Assembly (NCBI RefSeq): GCF_963678635.1
Contig: NC_087064.1
Span: 70,307,465-70,371,464, forward strand
Origin: Symsagittifera roscoffensis
Lineage: Eukaryota; Xenacoelomorpha; Acoela; Convolutidae
Reading direction: 5' to 3'
Length of the DNA stretch: 64,000 bases
Positions 60,641 through 64,000 of this stretch are shown piece after piece. The notes under the pieces were generated by a model. The model saw nothing but the letters and a program-made list of their open reading frames with translations. It searched no databases and was not told the origin of the DNA. The position numbers and the translations under genes were made by a program. Position 1 is the first letter of the stretch. Every line of letters begins with the position of its first letter.

Positions 60641-62201
60641 ATTGTCAAAAGGCACCAGGTCCATCCAAAATTCCAGCCTGGGCACTGAAGGATGGCTGCA
60701 ATGAAATATACACACATCTGACATTTCTATACAATCAGTTTTTGAAAAACAAGACATATCCTTGCAAGCTCAAAAAAGCAATTGTCACACCAATATACAA
60801 AAAAGAAGATCCAGAACTACCAGAAAATTATAGGCCTATCTCTATAACTGGGGCTCTTTCAAAAGTTTTTGAAAAATTGTTATATAAACAAATCAACGAA
60901 TATCTGATATCCCAAAAATTACTAAGTAATACCCAATTTGGGTTCAGAACATCATATTCAACAATCGACGCTATTCTTTATTGCACTGAAGCATTCAGAA
61001 AAGCAATAGACAACAACCAAAACTGTAGCATGTTCCTTACTGGATCTCTCTAAAGCATTTGATTCTATTGATCATACTTATCTTAAACAAAAACTAAAAG
61101 GGTTATATTTTCCGAAGAAGCTATAGAAATGATCATTTCCTTTATCACCAACCGAAGTCAGAAAACAATTGTTAACAGCACCGAATCCGATTGGATTACA
61201 CTTGAGCAGGGTGTCCCACAGGGCACTGTCCTTGGCCCTCTAATATTCAATCTCTACTTTAACGATCTCAACAAACAAATTGACAAAACATGTAAAATAG
61301 TTCAATATGCGGATGATACATTACTATTCTGTGAAAATAACGATCCACAAAAAGCTATTAAAGCACTCGAAGCCAATTGCAGTCAATTGTCAAATTCTTT
61401 TTTTAGAGCACTCACTTCAATTGAATGCAAAAAAAAACAGAACTCATCGTTTTCAGCAAAAAACATTCAAGGAGACAGGATGAAAAGTATACAATAACTC
61501 TAGATGATAAAAATAATTGAGGAAAAAATCAATGCTAAATACCTAGGAGTAGTTTTAGATCATTTCTCACATTCCAAGATGAAATCAAAAATATTCTCAG
61601 GAAAATGGCATGCGGAATAAAAACACTTCAATCAATCAAAAAGCCATTGCCAGTGAAAACAAGACTCTTGATAATGCATGCACTGGTAATTAGTCATTTG
61701 CATTACCCAGCAATTCTTTTAAGTGGAATATCCGCTAACCTAATGATATCTCTGGAAAAACAGTTAAGCTGGGCAGTAAAAACTTGCTGCGATCGTGCAA
61801 AATACGATTCATCTTCAGACTTGAAGCTAAAACACAATATATTACCAGTAACAATGTTTCTGGACTATAAAATATTATGTCACTTTTGGAAAATACAACA
61901 TCAATTATTGCCAGCCTATTATAACATTGAGTATGATAACCACCAAATAGAAATTAATACAAGAAACAAAAAATTATATTTCGGCGACAGATACAATTGG
62001 CAATACATAGAAAATTCTTTCTTTAAAAAGTCCGTCATAATCTGGAACCAACTAACAGATGATAAAGTCAACTTTAAAGACATAGTAACATACAGAAAAG
62101 CAAAAATAAAATTCAAAAATTATTATTTATTATTATTTAAAGAAGACCCCTCTGTGGCAACTCATGGTAAAGTTTCATGGAAAAGCTTCAAGTTTATATA
62201 A
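60641..62201 (+). pseudogene. LINE ORF2 reverse transcriptase and C-terminal region
   Basis: KAPGPSKIPAWALKDG (about 60645) and AIVTPIYKKEDP...NYRPISI begin the RT. A frameshift near 61040 precedes LSKAFDSIDH. The frame 61129-61497 has QGVPQGTVLGPLIFNLYFND and YADD at 61306-61317. Another shift leads to 61605-62201, the helical C-terminus (ACGIKTLQSIKKP, KTCCDRAKY, KSVIIWNQL). Catalytic residues are preserved but the gene cannot be translated as one protein. The tail is homologous to 31090-31972. Confidence 0.82.
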
Positions 62202-62412
62202 CATTTATTTATCAACCACCTTAAAGCTCTCAGGTGAAAAGTAATCATCGATAATTGTAATCGAGTTTGTTTTGTTTAATGTTATTGTAACTATGTGTAT
62301 CTAATGATGTTATAATATTTTTATGAATTGATAGGAAAAAAAACAGAAAACATTTGACATACACTTGTGTATTGAAATTAATTTCGATGTGCAATTAAAG
62401 TGTTTTTTTTTC

Positions 62413-62767
62413 TTAAGGGAAAGAGTTGATCCATATTCGATGGGAATGATGATTTTTATCTACTCATCAAAAACAATAGTAATATAATGAATAAGTAGTA
62501 GCCCTGTTTTTAGTGAATTCGTGGTCTGGGATACTGAGACCCAGCCATGAGCTCACTATTTCTGCATGTAATTAAGTTAATTAGAGCGTTTTGATCGAAG
62601 CCGGAAACAGTAACGTTTTTTGTCGACTTGATGTTTGAAAGACCACCAAAAGAACTGGCTTTGGCAGAGACGGTGAAAAGCATGTAGAGATGTGTTTAGA
62701 CGCTGGCCGGTCGTTTTAGAGCCTAGCTTTATTTTCCGTCGATATGTACTTCCGGGCGAATGTTACA
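62413..62767 (+). repeat. LTR tail fragment (type of 33300-34213)
   Basis: Nearly identical to 33855-34213 and ending TGTTACA, followed by the same flank. Its head is missing and the LINE end abuts it. Confidence 0.8.
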
Positions 62768-63299
62768 ATGAAGTTAATTATCATTTGGCAATTAAAGTGT
62801 TCAATTTTTTTATCATTATCACTTCCATATCTAGAAAATGCCAAGGATTTTGACTGGAATATGTGATGAAGGGATTCCTGACTGTAACCTCGGTTTTTCT
62901 GGTTTTTATTATAAACACAAGACTAACAGCAACATCGAAACAACATTATCATACTTACAACATTATCATACTTGCTAAATTCTATAAGTGAGGTTTGATT
63001 TGCTGATCCGCAAGGTTCTAAAAGTGGCGTTTAATTTGCTGAGTCTGTGTGAAAGTTTTCTTTTTCAGAAATATGCAGAGCTTACAAGAAAGAATCAAAA
63101 AAGAAAGCGAATTTTATTCGAAGAACCAAAAGGAGATGCAAAAGCTATTAGAAAACAGACAGAAGCTTGATGCACAAATTAGTGATAATAATCTTGTGAA
63201 ATCAGTGCTTGATGACTTAGAGGTATTAAGTTATTTTTATAGTTTTTACAGACGTGCACATTTTTTTTGGCAATTTTATTTATAAAAAGTTTCTATGAT
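62768..63299 (+). repeat. Duplicate of the 34214-34730 flank
   Basis: Collinear copy of the DNA between the truncated LTR copy and the giant element, with about one difference per 20 bp by eye and a small local duplication near 62945-62975. It includes the prefoldin-like exon. Confidence 0.85.
63069..63290 (+). pseudogene. Prefoldin subunit 6-like exon fragment, right copy
   Basis: Same 50 codons (63073-63222) as the left copy, with the same TTTTCTTTTTCAG acceptor. Here the exon end reads GAG|GTATTAAG, so a GT donor is present, and 29 bp later TTTTTACAG could be an acceptor. The sequence beyond retains only a vague likeness to the next prefoldin segment, and one extra T shifts its frame relative to the left copy. 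It might be a real first exon with later exons outside the window, but more likely a relic. Confidence 0.65.
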
Positions 63300-64000
63300 C
63301 TATAAGTTTGATCACTATTTACGAAGAGAGCAGTGTTGGTTTCGAGTCATTTCATTTCTAAATTGTTGCATATACTTGTTATTCTTTTTTACTCTTGCGA
63401 AGCAAAATGTATTAGTACGAACTTTCTTTTTTTCCCAACTTAAGTAGTAAATATTGGTGCCCCTTTTGGGGGGCACTTTTACAGCTTATTGATAGCATAA
63501 GCTTTGACATTCGATAGTAATAAGTTAACACAGTTGGTGCATTTTTAATTCATCAAATGAACCGGACAAATGGAAACTCGTGTTCAGAAATTTTAAACTA
63601 AATATCTCGCAATTTTTTCTCTTCAACTACGTATCACGAACGTACCCTAATTTCGGCAACGAACTTAACGAAGATACTTTGCAGAAAATCTACTGGCACT
63701 TCTTTATTAGACACTACTCCGAAAAAAAACAAATGCACATGGAGAATAATATGCAGATGAAACTGTAACATCACAAACAAGATAAAACTAAACTAATCAA
63801 CTTGAACCTGGGTTCGAACCCTTGAGAACTGTCTCTAAATCTTTTACTGCTATTACTACTACTAAATGAATTTATTTATACATAATTTGGCTTTATGCTT
63901 TCCACTTTTTTATATGCAAAATTGTGTCTTGTTGTATTTGGTGTTACTTTTCCTGCATCGAATTGGCAATTTTTTAGCATATGTAGCTGCGTTATTGGTG
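63300..64000. other. AT-rich sequence, nothing identified
   Basis: No supported gene. GGGTTCGAACCC at 63811-63822 resembles a tRNA T-arm but has no matching box A. Confidence 0.5.

Larger units (their letters stand above)
57655..62412 (+). mobile_element. Near-full-length CR1/L2-like LINE
   Basis: The order is a 5' UTR with reiterated GCAGAAA, an SGNH ORF1, then ORF2 with an NPGP motif, APE endonuclease and RT, then a 3' UTR ending in a T-run. It lies inside the 3' LTR of the giant element. ORF2 is frameshifted at least three times. The A-rich coding strand is typical of LINEs. Confidence 0.8.

Noticed and set aside
63580-63768. 62-codon ORF near the right edge
   Set aside because: Non-ATG start, AT-rich composition and no domain; treated as chance.
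63800-63830. tRNA gene suggested by GGGTTCGAACCC
   Set aside because: The palindromic T-arm-like motif has no D-arm or acceptor partner on either strand.

Overview
The window is repeat-dominated DNA from a eukaryote, most likely an invertebrate animal. I cannot name the lineage. The evidence is the mix of Ty3/gypsy-type LTR retroelements, APE-type LINEs carrying NPGP motifs, and gene-fragment exons with spliceosomal splice sites. I found no intact host gene and no rRNA, tRNA or CRISPR array. Nearly every long ORF belongs to a retroelement, and most carry nonsense or frameshift lesions.

Region 1 (1 to about 15.7 kb, + strand) is an env-bearing, retrovirus-like Ty3/gypsy element whose 5' LTR lies left of the window. 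The order is gag-protease, RT-RNase H, integrase, two overlapping small membrane ORFs, a 364-codon ORF with no ATG, a broken envelope-like gene, a 602-aa ORF of unknown function and a probable 3' LTR. Its + strand is strikingly A/C-rich and G-poor.

Region 2 (15.7-32 kb) is AT-rich filler with a MITE-like palindrome, dispersed and tandem duplications, and degraded retroelements. These include a LINE C-terminal scrap (17.6-18.0 kb, -), an old RT pseudogene (23.45-26.07 kb, +), a long minus-strand LINE (30.64 down to 26.57 kb) keeping an esterase ORF1, a textbook 2A-like motif, endonuclease and RT, and a plus-strand LINE tail (31.1-32.0 kb).

Region 3 (32.0-57.65 kb) is the most interesting part. 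A 5'-truncated copy of a large LTR element (32.05-34.21 kb) is followed by a prefoldin-subunit-6-like exon and then by a near-complete, roughly 23-kb LTR retroelement (34.73 to at least 57.65 kb). This element has TG...CA LTRs, a candidate PBS and PPT, a 2.9-kb leader, gag, and protease/RT/RNase H/integrase. After these come a TARG1/Poa1-like macrodomain and a second cistron of about 8 kb. That cistron encodes a giant unfamiliar polyprotein with one clear SGNH (GDSL) hydrolase domain and possibly a second, degenerate one. It stays in frame over long stretches but is punctuated by many single stop codons.

Region 4 (57.65-63.3 kb) is a nearly full-length LINE (SGNH ORF1, NPGP motif, endonuclease, RT) lying in the 3' LTR. 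After it comes a second copy of the LTR-tail plus prefoldin-exon segment seen at 33.86-34.73 kb. The large element therefore sits between duplicated flanks, and the right flank looks like the unoccupied version of the left. The last 700 bp shows nothing I can name.
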